Program-made: the position numbers and the translations under genes | From: Thalassospira sp. | GTDB lineage: Bacteria; Pseudomonadota; Alphaproteobacteria; Rhodospirillales; Thalassospiraceae | DNA length: 64,000 nucleotides | Assembly: GCF_002709775.1 (NCBI RefSeq) | Contig: NZ_PAQR01000054.1 | Location: 79,751 to 143,750, forward strand | Reading direction: 5' to 3' | Part shown: positions 8,917 through 17,873 of the stretch, piece after piece | Numbering within the stretch: position 1 is the first letter of the stretch | Layout of the letters: every line of letters starts with the position of its first letter | Notes under the pieces: model-generated | What the model saw: only the letters and a program-made list of their open reading frames with translations | The model's database searches: none | Told to the model about the DNA's origin: nothing

Positions 8917-8938
8917 GGCAGGGTGATGTCACCCTGCC
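8917..8938 (+). terminator. Hairpin after tolC
   Basis: Perfect 10-bp inverted repeat GGCAGGGTGA / TCACCCTGCC with a 2-base centre, 16 bp past the stop. There is no clear T-run, so it may stabilise the mRNA end or terminate weakly. Confidence 0.5.
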
Positions 8939-8993
8939 TTCGGACTTGGGTCGGATCGGTCTGGTTAAATGACACTAGTGCGGAAGTTTAATT

Positions 8994-9644
8994 ATGAGTG
9001 ACGGGCAACAAGAACCTTCCATGGAGGATATCCTCCAGTCCATCCGCAAGATTCTTGCCGATGAGGGGGATGAAGAAAAACAGGAAGCTGCTCCTGAACC
9101 CGAACCGACGCCAGAACCGGAACCCGAGCCAGAACCTGAGCCGGAGCCGGAACCTGAGCCCGAACCAGAAGAAGAAATCGACGAACTCGTTCTGGACGAA
9201 GAGCCCGAGGAACTCGAGTTCGATGACGAACCCGAAGAGCTAGAGCTTGACGAGCCGGAAGAAGAGGAAGAACTCGAACTCGACGATATGCTCGATTTCG
9301 ATGAGACGCCTCTGGAAGAAGAATTCGAAGAGCCGGAACCAGAGCCAGAACCGGAACCGGCTATGCCAGCGCTCTATGATGACGAGGATGATGACGAACC
9401 GCTGATTTCGAATATGACGGAATCGACGGCTACCGGCACCATCTCGGAACTGGCGCAAGCTGTTGCAAAGAAACGCGCAGTTGCCCTTGGCATCAACGCG
9501 GGTCATGCAACCCTTGAGGATCTGGTGCGCGATATGCTGCGTCCGTTGCTTAAGGAATGGCTTGACGAAAACCTTCCCTATATGATCGAACGCCTTGTGA
9601 AAAAGGAAATCGAGCGGATCGTGAACCGCGCCGAAGACCTGTAG
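8994..9644 (+). CDS. popZ: PopZ-family (DUF2497) polar organizing protein
   Basis: This 216-residue protein has the three-part PopZ layout: a short N-terminal helix (EPSMEDILQSIRKILADE, about 7-24) that in Caulobacter binds client proteins; a long acidic, proline-rich disordered middle (about 30-145) made of repeated Pro-Glu pairs; and a C-terminal helical oligomerisation region (LEDLVRDMLRPLLKEWLDE onward). PopZ self-assembles at cell poles, anchors the ParB-bound origin and recruits cell-cycle regulators. Placement just before valS matches my recollection of other alphaproteobacteria. The Pro-Glu repeat run is longer and more regular than I expect. The family call is firm; polar function in this organism is inferred. 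Confidence 0.85.
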   Translation: MSDGQQEPSMEDILQSIRKILADEGDEEKQEAAPEPEPTPEPEPEPEPEPEPEPEPEPEEEIDELVLDEEPEELEFDDEPEELELDEPEEEEELELDDMLDFDETPLEEEFEEPEPEPEPEPAMPALYDDEDDDEPLISNMTESTATGTISELAQAVAKKRAVALGINAGHATLEDLVRDMLRPLLKEWLDENLPYMIERLVKKEIERIVNRAEDL

Positions 9645-9665
9645 GCGAGCCGATTTTAACATTCG

Positions 9666-9697
9666 AGCGGCGCGCCAACGGTGCGCCGCTTTTTCTT
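9666..9697 (+). terminator. Intrinsic terminator after popZ
   Basis: Stem AGCGGCGC / GCGCCGCT with an inner GCC-AAC-GGT loop, followed by TTTTTCTTT. It ends only about 38 bp before the valS start, so valS needs its own promoter or read-through. Confidence 0.85.
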
Positions 9698-9734
9698 TGT
9701 ATAACTGATGAAACCCGCAGCGGATCAAAAGACC

Positions 9735-12401
9735 ATGTTGGAGAAGACCTACAACCCGGCCGATGTTGAAGGCAGACTTTACGATAAATGGGAAAAATCA
9801 GGGGCGTTTGCCGCTGATCCGGCATCAAGTGCTGATCCCTATGTCATCATGATGCCGCCGCCCAACGTGACCGGCAGCCTCCACATGGGGCATGCATTGA
9901 CCTTTACGCTTCAGGATATCCTGATCCGTTACAACCGCATGAAGGGCAAAGACACCCTTTGGCAGCCAGGTACCGACCATGCCGGTATCGCGACCCAGAT
10001 GGTTGTCGAACGCCAGCTTGGCGAACAGAACGTCACGCGCCATGACCTTGGCCGTGAAAAGTTTGTCGAGAAAGTCTGGGAATGGAAAGAACATTCCGGA
10101 GGCACGATCACCAACCAGCTGCGCCGTCTGGGCGCATCGCCGGATTGGCCGCGTGAACGCTTTACCATGGATGACGGCCTGTCGGCCGCTGTCCGCAAGG
10201 TATTCGTCAAGCTTCACAAGGATGGCCTGATCTATCGTGACAAGCGTCTGGTTAACTGGGATCCGAAGCTTCTGACCGCAATTTCCGACCTTGAGGTCGT
10301 TCAGAAAGAAGTCAAAGGCCATTACTGGCACTTCAAATATCCGATCGAAGGCCGCGATGGCGAGTTCGTGACGGTCGCAACCACCCGCCCGGAAACCATG
10401 CTGGGCGATACCGGTATTGCCGTTCATCCCGAAGACGAACGTTACAAGGACCTGATCGGACAGTACTGCATTCTTCCGATTGTCAGCCGTCGCATCAAGA
10501 TTGTGGCCGACGAGTATGCTGATCCGGAAAAAGGATCGGGCGCGGTCAAGATCACGCCGGCCCACGACTTCAACGACTTTGAAGTCGGCAAACGTGCTGG
10601 CCTTGAAAAGATCAACATCATGGATGATCACGCGCGCATCAATGACGACGCGCCTGAGGAATACCGTGGTCTGGATCGCTTTGAAGCCCGCAAGCAGATC
10701 GTTGCCAAGATGGACGAGCTCGGTTTGCTTGAGAAGATCGAAGATACTGTTCACATGGTCCCGTATGGCGACCGTTCGAACGTCGTTATCGAGCCATATC
10801 TGACCGACCAGTGGTTCGTGAATGCCGAAGTTCTTGCCAAACCGGCGACCGAAGCCGTTGAGGACGGTCGTATCCGCTTTGTGCCGAAGAACTGGGAAAA
10901 CACCTATTTTGAGTGGATGCGCAACATCCAGCCGTGGTGTATCTCCCGTCAGCTTTGGTGGGGGCATCGTATTCCGGCCTGGTTCGGTCCGGATGGCGAG
11001 TTCTTTGTTGAAGAAACCGAAGAAGAAGCCATCGCAGCCGCCAAGACCCATTATGGCAAGGATGTCGAACTGACCCAGGAAACCGACGTTCTCGATACCT
11101 GGTTCTCGTCTGGTCTTTGGCCGTATTCGACGCTTGGCTGGCCGGACAAGACCCCGGAACTGGCGAAATACTATCCGGGCGATGTTCTGGTCACCGGCTT
11201 TGACATCATCTTCTTCTGGGTTGCCCGGATGATCATGATGAGCATGTATTTCATGGATGGCAAAGTACCGTTCCGTGATGTCTATATTCATGCGCTGGTC
11301 CGTGACGAACACGGTCAGAAGATGTCCAAATCCAAGGGCAACGTCATCGATCCGCTCGAGATCATTGATGAATATGGCTGCGATGCGCTGCGCTTTACCC
11401 TGACAGCCCTTGCTGCGCAGGGACGCGACATCAAGCTTGCCGCATCGCGTGTTGAGGGTTATCGCAACTTTGCGACCAAGCTTTGGAACGCCGCGCGCTT
11501 TGCCGAAATGAACGAATGCAAGCCGGTCGATGGCTTTGACCCGGCAAGCGTGAAGTCGACCCTTGGTCGCTGGATCGTTGGCAAAACGGCTGAGGCCGCC
11601 AAGGCAGTTGGAACCGGTATTGAAACCTATCGTTTCAATGACGCAGCCAGCAGTGCCTATCAGTTCGTCTGGGGCTCATTCTGTGACTGGTATCTGGAAC
11701 TGGCCAAACCGGTTCTGATGGGCAGCGACGAGGAAGCCAAGGCCGAAATCCGTGCGGTTACCGCATGGGTTCTTGATCAGATCCTGTTGATCCTGCATCC
11801 GGTCATGCCGTTCATCACCGAAGAACTGTGGGATAAAACCGCCGACAGCCGTTCGAAAATGCTGATCGCCGAGGGATATCCGCAGTTTGACGAGTCCCTG
11901 ATTGACCGTGACGCCGAAGCCGAGGTCGATCTGGCCATTCGCCTGATTGGCGACATCCGCGGTGTCCGTTCGGAAATGAATGTACCGCCGGCAGCAGAAG
12001 TGCCGATCTACCTTGTCGATGCGACCGATGCGATGAAGGCCGCGGTAAGCGCACAGGAAGCACAGGTCAAACGTCTTGCACGTGTTGCCGATATTGCCTT
12101 CAAAGGGCAGGGTGATGTTGAAGCCATTGCCAAGGGTGCAATCCAGACCGTGGTCGATGGCGTGACCGTCTTTGTATCGGTTGCCGATTTCATTGATGTG
12201 GCTGCCGAAAAGGCCCGTCTTGAAAAGGAAATCCAGGACAAGACGAAATACATCAAGGCGCAGGAAGGCAAACTTTCGAACGAGAAGTTCGTCAGCCGCG
12301 CACCGGAACACATCGTCACCGCCGAAAAAGCCAAGTTGGAAGAAGCCAAGGATACCCTGGCGAAACTCAATGAGGCGTTCGAGCGTATCGCTTCGATGTG
12401 A
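9735..12401 (+). CDS. valS: Valine--tRNA ligase
   Basis: The enzyme charges tRNA-Val with valine in the cytoplasm. The 888-residue protein carries the class I HIGH-type motif (NVTGSLHMGHALT), an editing (CP1) domain, the KMSKS loop (KMSKSKGNVIDP), an anticodon-binding helical domain and a C-terminal coiled coil (EKARLEKEIQDKTKYIKAQE). Length is normal for the short bacterial ValS form. The frame also has an ATG at 9708, but that site lies almost at the end of the popZ terminator; ATG 9735 (MLEKTYNPADVE) matches the usual family start. A terminator follows the gene. Confidence 0.97.
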   Translation: MLEKTYNPADVEGRLYDKWEKSGAFAADPASSADPYVIMMPPPNVTGSLHMGHALTFTLQDILIRYNRMKGKDTLWQPGTDHAGIATQMVVERQLGEQNVTRHDLGREKFVEKVWEWKEHSGGTITNQLRRLGASPDWPRERFTMDDGLSAAVRKVFVKLHKDGLIYRDKRLVNWDPKLLTAISDLEVVQKEVKGHYWHFKYPIEGRDGEFVTVATTRPETMLGDTGIAVHPEDERYKDLIGQYCILPIVSRRIKIVADEYADPEKGSGAVKITPAHDFNDFEVGKRAGLEKINIMDDHARINDDAPEEYRGLDRFEARKQIVAKMDELGLLEKIEDTVHMVPYGDRSNVVIEPYLTDQWFVNAEVLAKPATEAVEDGRIRFVPKNWENTYFEWMRNIQPWCISRQLWWGHRIPAWFGPDGEFFVEETEEEAIAAAKTHYGKDVELTQETDVLDTWFSSGLWPYSTLGWPDKTPELAKYYPGDVLVTGFDIIFFWVARMIMMSMYFMDGKVPFRDVYIHALVRDEHGQKMSKSKGNVIDPLEIIDEYGCDALRFTLTALAAQGRDIKLAASRVEGYRNFATKLWNAARFAEMNECKPVDGFDPASVKSTLGRWIVGKTAEAAKAVGTGIETYRFNDAASSAYQFVWGSFCDWYLELAKPVLMGSDEEAKAEIRAVTAWVLDQILLILHPVMPFITEELWDKTADSRSKMLIAEGYPQFDESLIDRDAEAEVDLAIRLIGDIRGVRSEMNVPPAAEVPIYLVDATDAMKAAVSAQEAQVKRLARVADIAFKGQGDVEAIAKGAIQTVVDGVTVFVSVADFIDVAAEKARLEKEIQDKTKYIKAQEGKLSNEKFVSRAPEHIVTAEKAKLEEAKDTLAKLNEAFERIASM

Positions 12402-12422
12402 TCCGAAATTGATATCTTGAGC

Positions 12423-12458
12423 AAAAGGCCAACCCATAAAGGTTGGCCTTTTCTTTTT
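12423..12458 (+). terminator. Intrinsic terminator after valS
   Basis: Perfect 12-bp stem AAAAGGCCAACC / GGTTGGCCTTTT, 6-nt loop, followed by CTTTTT. The gap 12459-12606 before pabB shows no further gene. Confidence 0.9.
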
Positions 12459-12606
12459 GCCACTCTGTGAAACGCGCACCCGCGCATAAAAACCTTCGCC
12501 AGATGACAAAAGAATCGCTTAGATTGGCGTGCCGGATCCTTGATGTGGCTGTAACCCGCACGTTGCTGCGGTTTTGATCCTTTTCCCGCAAGATTGCCTC
12601 TGCCGA

Positions 12607-14007
12607 ATGCTGATTGAAGAATGCCCCTATATTGAGCCTGTCGACGCCTATGGCGCCTTTGCCATTTTTGCCGATAGTCACTTTCTGGATTCCGGCGACC
12701 GTGACCGGTTCTCATATATCGTGGTTTCACCGCTTCATAAACTAACTGCCAAGAACGGGCAGGCGGTGCTTGATGGCTTTGATGTGCCGGGCAATCCGTT
12801 TGATGTGCTTGGCGATCTGTTGCAGCGCTATCAGATCGAAACAGATCCTGATCTGCCTCCATTCCAAGGCGGGGTTGTGGGCTATTTCGGCTATGAGCTG
12901 GCGCATCAAACCGAAGTGCTGCCTGTTGCCGCTAATGATTGGCTTTCCATGCCGGATATGGCGGTCGGGATCTATGATCTGGTAATCGCGTTTGATCAGC
13001 ATGATCGCCGCATGTGGCTGATCTCGACAGGGATTCCAGAGGCGGCCGGGCCGAAACGTGATCAGCGCGCCAATGATCGCATGATGCTGATCCGCAAGTA
13101 TCTGAAACTTGCCCGTCCGTTGATTGACACACCCGATATTCCTCACACACCAAGCCTATCGCCGTGGCAATCGAACTTTGATCGTGCCGGGTACAAAGCA
13201 GCTGTGCAGCGGGTGATTGATTACATTTTCGCTGGCGACATTTTCCAGGCCAACCTGTCGCAAAGCTTCCGGGCAGAGTTCGCACCAGACGACATTCCCA
13301 AACGGTTTGATCTTTATCGCCGTCTGCGTGACATCAGCTCGGCACCTTTCGGGGCGTTTCTGAATTTCGGGGATGTTGCCGTCCTGTCAAATTCACCAGA
13401 ACGGTTTTTAAAGGTCACAAACGGACAGATCGAAACCAAACCGATCAAGGGGACAAGGCCGCGCGGCGAAACCCCGTTAAGCGATGCCGAGCTGGCACAA
13501 GAGTTAATGCTATCGCGTAAGGATCGCGCAGAAAATGTTATGATCGTTGATCTTTTGCGCAACGACCTTTCAAAGGTGAGCAATCCTCACACTGTGCAAA
13601 CACCTGCGATCTGTGCCTTGGAAAGTTATGCCAATGTCCACCATCTGGTCTCGACCGTGACGGGCGAGCTTAAGGCGGACAAAACAGCGATTGATGCATT
13701 GCGTGCCTGTTTCCCTGGGGGATCTATTACTGGTGCCCCTAAAATCCGGGCGATGGAAATTATCACCGAACTCGAAGAAACCACGCGCGGGGCTTATTGC
13801 GGGGCGATCGGTTATGTCGGGTTTGACGGAACCATGGATACCAACATCGCAATCCGCACGCTGAGTGTGAATGGCGGCAAGATGGCGTTTAATGTGGGCG
13901 GCGGCATCGTTGCTGATAGCGACCCCGGACTCGAATACGAGGAAACCCTCGTTAAAGCAGCCAAGATGTTCGAGCTGTTCGGGATCAAGGCAGGGGATCT
14001 GTCATGA
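12607..14007 (+). CDS. pabB: Aminodeoxychorismate synthase component I
   Basis: With PabA-supplied ammonia it converts chorismate to 4-amino-4-deoxychorismate, the first step to p-aminobenzoate for folate. The 466-residue protein has the chorismate-binding C-terminal half with ETKPIKGTRPRG, the ENVMIVDLLRNDL motif and GSITGAPKIRAMEII, which suits PabB-type aminodeoxychorismate synthases. It overlaps pabA by 4 bases (ATGA), implying translational coupling. An in-frame TTG at 12574 extends the frame, but ATG 12607 (MLIEECPYIEP) is preferred on family length. Anthranilate synthase TrpE is the alternative, but the partner pabC makes PabB much more likely. Confidence 0.93.
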   Translation: MLIEECPYIEPVDAYGAFAIFADSHFLDSGDRDRFSYIVVSPLHKLTAKNGQAVLDGFDVPGNPFDVLGDLLQRYQIETDPDLPPFQGGVVGYFGYELAHQTEVLPVAANDWLSMPDMAVGIYDLVIAFDQHDRRMWLISTGIPEAAGPKRDQRANDRMMLIRKYLKLARPLIDTPDIPHTPSLSPWQSNFDRAGYKAAVQRVIDYIFAGDIFQANLSQSFRAEFAPDDIPKRFDLYRRLRDISSAPFGAFLNFGDVAVLSNSPERFLKVTNGQIETKPIKGTRPRGETPLSDAELAQELMLSRKDRAENVMIVDLLRNDLSKVSNPHTVQTPAICALESYANVHHLVSTVTGELKADKTAIDALRACFPGGSITGAPKIRAMEIITELEETTRGAYCGAIGYVGFDGTMDTNIAIRTLSVNGGKMAFNVGGGIVADSDPGLEYEETLVKAAKMFELFGIKAGDLS

Positions 14008-14591
14008 TCCTGTTGATTGATAACTATGATTCGTTCGTTTTCAATCTTGCCCGCTATCTTGAAGAACTTGGACATGTGGTCAAGGTGGTGCGAAATGACG
14101 ACATAACGGTCGAGGGTGTCCGTGATTTGTCGCCAGAGGCCATCGTGTTTTCACCGGGGCCTTGTGGCCCGGATGAAGCGGGCAACAGTCTTGATCTGAT
14201 CAATGGTCTGAAGGCAGAGTTCCCAATGCTGGGTGTCTGTCTGGGGCATCAATCGATTGCCCAGGCGTTTGGCGGCACGGTAAAGCGTGCAAAGCGGCCG
14301 GTACATGGCATGACTTCGCATATCAGCCATACGGGGACAGATTTGTTCGCCGGGTTAAACAATCCTTTGCAAGTCACACGCTATCACTCGTTAATTGTTG
14401 ATTTGCCAAATGATGGCAGTTTAATCGAAACAGCAACGGGACCGGATGGCGAAGTCATGGCATTTGCCCATGCAACCTTGCCGATCTATGGGGTACAGTT
14501 TCATCCCGAGGCTGTTTTGACTGAACAGGGCCATGCGCTGTTGGCCAATTTTCTGAAACGTGCTTCCGGGCAGGGAGCCGACAACGACTAA
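14004..14591 (+). CDS. pabA: Aminodeoxychorismate synthase glutamine amidotransferase component
   Basis: The 195-residue class I glutamine amidotransferase hydrolyses glutamine to feed ammonia to PabB. The catalytic triad is visible: Cys in GVCLGHQSI (about residue 79), and the His/Glu pair in VQFHPEAVLTEQGH (about 169-171). The start MILLIDNYDSFVFNLARYL is the classic opening of TrpG/PabA proteins. Its ATG overlaps the pabB stop, and pabC follows 12 bases after its stop. In some bacteria the same subunit also serves anthranilate synthase; no trp genes are nearby to judge this. Confidence 0.94.
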   Translation: MILLIDNYDSFVFNLARYLEELGHVVKVVRNDDITVEGVRDLSPEAIVFSPGPCGPDEAGNSLDLINGLKAEFPMLGVCLGHQSIAQAFGGTVKRAKRPVHGMTSHISHTGTDLFAGLNNPLQVTRYHSLIVDLPNDGSLIETATGPDGEVMAFAHATLPIYGVQFHPEAVLTEQGHALLANFLKRASGQGADND

Positions 14592-14603
14592 AGGGACCGG
14601 GCA

Positions 14604-15461
14604 ATGCAGGTTTGGATGAATGGCAGTTTTCGTGATCTTGATGAAGCATCCATTCCGGTAACGGATCGTGGATTCCTTCTGGGGGACGGCTTTTTTGAAA
14701 CCATGCGTGCCCATGAAGGCAAGATAGCCTGGATTGATGCCCATATGGGGCGCCTCGATCACCACGCCGAACTGATCGAATTTCCGCTCGACCTGTTGCC
14801 GGAAACAGAAGAAGTCGAAGAAGTCGTCGCAAAACTGTTTGAGCAAATTCACCGCAAGGATGCAGTTGTGCGGATGACGGTATCGCGTGGCTCGGGCGAA
14901 CGTGGCTTGCTGCCACCCGGTTCGCCGGATCCGACCATCCTGATTACCGCAGAACCGTTTGAGCCGGTTGATCCGAATATTGGTCTGACGTTGGCGACCT
15001 CGCAGAAAGTGCGTCGTAATCCGAATTCGGTCGCAGGTAGCATCAAAAGCACCAACTACATGGACAATATCGCAGCCAAGCAGGAAGTGCAGAAATACGG
15101 CGCGCAGGACGCCATCATTCTGTCGGCTGAGGGGCATGTGGCCGAAACCACGGTCGCCAACCTGTTTGCTATTGATGGCGAAACCCTGTGGACTCCGGAT
15201 GAAGACACCGGGATTCTGTGTGGGCTTGCGCGCGACTTTGTTCTGCAATGGGCCGAGGAAGCAGAAGTCGAAGTCAGTTTCGAGCCAAAGGCACCCGAAG
15301 AACTCAAGGAGTTCGATGCGGTGTTTACGGCAAACGCGCTGCAGGGCTTGCGCGTTGTAGATCGCGTCGATGGTTACGTGGTCGGGGTACCAGCAAAAAC
15401 CTTCTTCACCAAACTTGCCCTAATGGCAGAAGTGGATCTATGCGATGGTATAGTAATTTAG
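14604..15461 (+). CDS. pabC: Aminodeoxychorismate lyase (class IV PLP enzyme)
   Basis: This 285-residue fold-type IV PLP enzyme very likely releases pyruvate from aminodeoxychorismate to give p-aminobenzoate, since it is third in the pabB-pabA-pabC run. Visible features are MNGSFRDLDEASIPVTDRGF, GDGFFETMRAHEG, and the PLP lysine in GSIKSTNYMDN (about residue 149), followed by EGHVAETTVANLFAI, which holds phosphate-binding residues. Branched-chain or D-amino-acid aminotransferases share the fold, so assignment rests partly on the operon. The ATG at 14604 is preceded by GGGACCGGGCA. Confidence 0.9.
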   Translation: MQVWMNGSFRDLDEASIPVTDRGFLLGDGFFETMRAHEGKIAWIDAHMGRLDHHAELIEFPLDLLPETEEVEEVVAKLFEQIHRKDAVVRMTVSRGSGERGLLPPGSPDPTILITAEPFEPVDPNIGLTLATSQKVRRNPNSVAGSIKSTNYMDNIAAKQEVQKYGAQDAIILSAEGHVAETTVANLFAIDGETLWTPDEDTGILCGLARDFVLQWAEEAEVEVSFEPKAPEELKEFDAVFTANALQGLRVVDRVDGYVVGVPAKTFFTKLALMAEVDLCDGIVI

Positions 15462-15517
15462 GTTGAAATTACCCCTTTCGTGGGATATGGTCCCGTGCAA
15501 TTCAAACGGGAATGCCT

Positions 15518-16795
15518 ATGAACGCGCACGCCACCAAATCTGCACTGACGATTAACCGCTTTGTCGAAAGCCTGCGCAAACACGCGGCAAACGGCAAGGC
15601 GCCGCTATTGGGGATCCTCAATATCCCGGCTGACCTGCGTCTTGGTACTGAGGATTATCAGGCCATTACGCGCGATGCCTTCCACAATCTCCCCGAGAAC
15701 ACCAAGGTCTATCGCCTTGAAAATGGCATGGTGGCGTTTGTGCGTGCCGGTAGCTGGAATAATGACGACAACACCTTTGTCGAGCATATCCGTGAAATCC
15801 TGACCGACGTCATCGATCGGCAGGGTCTTGGGCATATTCCAATAAACCTTTGGAACCGCTTCGAATGGCCCAAAGACGAGCAAAAGCTTGCTGATCTGCT
15901 TGGCATTTCCGTGGCCGAGCGTCCAAGCAGTGACGCGTCCGTCCGTTTTGATATGGCCGAAATGCTGCGAGGCGCCATCACCACCGAGGCTGTGTTTGAT
16001 TCCTGCCGACGCCAGGCAATTGTCTGCTTTGATGACAGCCGCCGCGAAGTGCTGGGCCATGAAATCTATTGTTCGCTTGATTACCTGCGCCAGCACCACC
16101 TTGCCAGTTTCCTGTTGGAAGGGCCGGGGGAGATCGAAATCCTGTCGCGTGTCCTCGATGAGAAGATCATGGAGGTAACGGTATCCATGGCATCGTCCAT
16201 ATTGCCGGACCGAATACACCTCAACATGCAGATCCAGACGGTGCACAGCGACACGTTCACCGATTTCATTGCCGAACATGACGGCAAGCTGATCGAAAAC
16301 ATGGCAATCGAGTTTTCCATGGAAAATGCGATTGCGAACTGGTGGGAATTCGAGGATGCCTGCGAATTCCTGCATTCGCTTGGCATTAAGGTCGGTCTGG
16401 ACCGCATCACGTTGCCGGCACTTGAATTCCTGTCGCCGCGCAAAATGAATGTCGATTTCATCAAGGTCATCTGGGATCAAAACATCGTCGGGTCCCGTCG
16501 TGCCGAGGTGGCAGAACGGCTGCGTGAATTTGCAGCCCTGTTTGCCGACCAGAGCCTTATCCTGACGCGCTGTGACAGCCGGACAGCTCTGCGCATGGGC
16601 AGAAGCCTTGGTGTGGACGTCTTTGAGGGTAGCTATATCGATGCGATGCTTGGCGGGTATCTGCATCGTGAATGCAAAACCCAAAGCCGGTCATCGGACA
16701 AGAAATGCGCGGTTTGCCAATGGGCCCCCCGTGAAGCCCGCAAGAACGGGTGTGATTTCCACTTCCGGGCGGGAAAGCTTCTTTCGGAAACTTAA
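15518..16795 (+). CDS. Degenerate EAL-domain protein with C-terminal cysteine cluster
   Basis: This 425-residue protein has an uncharacterised N-terminal half and a C-terminal half (about 166-378) resembling an EAL c-di-GMP phosphodiesterase domain. GHEIYCSL aligns with the EAL motif (Glu182 kept), LNMQIQ with the metal-binding Asn, IEFSMEN with the next Glu, and FIKVIW keeps the Lys. However, the catalytic DDFG-type motif reads LDRITL, the EGVET motif is lost, and the final QGY reads EGS. It is therefore probably inactive, acting as a binder or adaptor. After the domain come Cys386, Cys397, Cys400 and Cys412 with nearby His, a possible zinc site. ATG 15518 has better spacing from GGGA than ATG 15512. 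It stands alone between pabC and ribB. Confidence 0.65.
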   Translation: MNAHATKSALTINRFVESLRKHAANGKAPLLGILNIPADLRLGTEDYQAITRDAFHNLPENTKVYRLENGMVAFVRAGSWNNDDNTFVEHIREILTDVIDRQGLGHIPINLWNRFEWPKDEQKLADLLGISVAERPSSDASVRFDMAEMLRGAITTEAVFDSCRRQAIVCFDDSRREVLGHEIYCSLDYLRQHHLASFLLEGPGEIEILSRVLDEKIMEVTVSMASSILPDRIHLNMQIQTVHSDTFTDFIAEHDGKLIENMAIEFSMENAIANWWEFEDACEFLHSLGIKVGLDRITLPALEFLSPRKMNVDFIKVIWDQNIVGSRRAEVAERLREFAALFADQSLILTRCDSRTALRMGRSLGVDVFEGSYIDAMLGGYLHRECKTQSRSSDKKCAVCQWAPREARKNGCDFHFRAGKLLSET

Positions 16796-16824
16796 ACCAC
16801 AAATTTTCAATGGTTTTAAGGTGT

Positions 16825-16853
16825 TTGACAATGCAGGTGCGCTTTCATAAAGT
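16825..16853 (+). promoter_or_regulatory. Putative promoter of the ribB riboswitch transcript
   Basis: Perfect -35 TTGACA, a 17-bp spacer and -10 TAAAGT, about 45 bp before the FMN riboswitch. Transcription would begin near 16860, where a perfect inverted repeat starts. Confidence 0.6.
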
Positions 16854-16859
16854 GCGCTT

Positions 16860-16879
16860 GTTGATCAATTGTGATCAAC
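16860..16879. promoter_or_regulatory. 20-bp inverted repeat at the predicted ribB start of transcription
   Basis: GTTGATCA-ATTG-TGATCAAC has perfect 8-bp arms. Its place at the predicted +1 suits an operator; as RNA it would form a hairpin before the riboswitch. No regulator is identified. Confidence 0.4.
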
Positions 16880-16897
16880 GTTTGTCGTTGAAACACG

Positions 16898-17056
16898 GCG
16901 CTTATTCTCAGGGCAGGGTGCAAATCCCGACCGGCGGTAAACCAGTTTTCTGGTAAGCCCGCGAGCGCCCAAAGGTTGCAAGACTTTTGGGGTCAGCAGA
17001 TCCGGTGAGATTCCGGAGCCGACGGTAATAGTCCGGATGGGAGAGGATAAAGCGTG
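16898..17056 (+). ncRNA. FMN riboswitch (RFN element)
   Basis: The conserved RFN segments appear in order: TTCTCAGGGCAGGGTG, AAATCCCGACCGGCGGTAA, GCCCGCGAGCG, GGGTCAGCAGATCCGGTGAGA, TTCCGGAGCCGACGGTAATAG, and GTCCGGATGGGAGAGGATAA. It binds flavin mononucleotide and represses the downstream riboflavin gene when FMN is plentiful. It lies about 130 bp before ribB. I cannot point to a clean terminator in the expression platform, so control could be at translation. Confidence 0.97.
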
Positions 17057-17184
17057 ACGGTGATGACAGGAACGCCTTGGCGTGACTGCTTTGTCGTCTG
17101 CCTGCGACCGCAATGTGGCTTTTGCCGCAAAGCGGGCCTTTCTTTGTTGCCCTGGTTCGTAAGCCCCATCCGTAGAGGACGGTT

Positions 17185-17853
17185 ATGAATCAGAGTATTG
17201 AAAAACAATCCGATCTGTCGATCTTTGGCGATCCGCATGCGCGTATGGAACGTGCGCTTGAGGACCTGCGTCAGGGCAAGGGCGTTCTGGTTGTTGATGA
17301 TGAAGATCGCGAAAATGAAGGCGATCTGATTTTTTCCGCAGAAAATCTGACCAATGAACAGATGGCGATGTTGATCCGCGATTGCAGCGGTATCGTCTGT
17401 CTGTGCCTGACCGATGAAAAGGCAACAGAACTTGAACTGCCGCCCATGGTCACGGACAACACATCAAGCATGGGGACCGGCTTCACCGTCACCATCGAAG
17501 CCAAGGTGGGGGTCACCACCGGCGTTTCTGCCGCAGACCGTGTGACCACGGTGAAAACGGCGATTGCCGATGACACCAAGCCAAGCGATCTGGCGCGTCC
17601 CGGTCATGTATTCCCGCTGCGTGCCCGTCCGGGTGGCGTTCTTGAACGTCGTGGCCATACCGAAGGTACGGTTGATCTGATGCATCTGGCAGGCTTCAAG
17701 CCCGCCGGTGTGTTGTGTGAAGTCACCAACCCGGATGGCACCATGGCGCGTCTTCCGGAACTGATCGAGTATGCCAACAGTCACGACATGGTCGTGATCA
17801 GCATCGAAGATATTGTTGCCTATCGCAGCGCGATGCAGCAGGCGGCTGAGTAA
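17185..17853 (+). CDS. ribB: 3,4-dihydroxy-2-butanone-4-phosphate synthase
   Basis: The enzyme converts ribulose 5-phosphate to the four-carbon unit of riboflavin. The 222-residue protein is a stand-alone RibB without the GTP cyclohydrolase II half found in RibBA fusions. It shows the acidic metal-binding motif [11 protein letters not shown] (about 37-47), [10 protein letters not shown], and [20 protein letters not shown] near the active site. ATG 17185 is preceded by AGAGGA at good spacing. It is transcribed alone under the FMN riboswitch, separate from other rib genes, as in many proteobacteria. A bidirectional terminator follows. Confidence 0.97.
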   Translation: MNQSIEKQSDLSIFGDPHARMERALEDLRQGKGVLVVDDEDRENEGDLIFSAENLTNEQMAMLIRDCSGIVCLCLTDEKATELELPPMVTDNTSSMGTGFTVTIEAKVGVTTGVSAADRVTTVKTAIADDTKPSDLARPGHVFPLRARPGGVLERRGHTEGTVDLMHLAGFKPAGVLCEVTNPDGTMARLPELIEYANSHDMVVISIEDIVAYRSAMQQAAE

Positions 17854-17873
17854 ATCCGCACCTGCGCACGAAC

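Noticed and set aside
9101..9175. Short tandem repeat in DNA that could be a CRISPR-like or minisatellite array
   Set aside because: It is the codon-level reflection of the Pro-Glu repeat inside popZ; unit length and frame follow the protein.
9825..11312. A 495-codon open frame antisense to valS
   Set aside because: It is the shadow of valS codon bias; the protein shows no family features and valS is certain.
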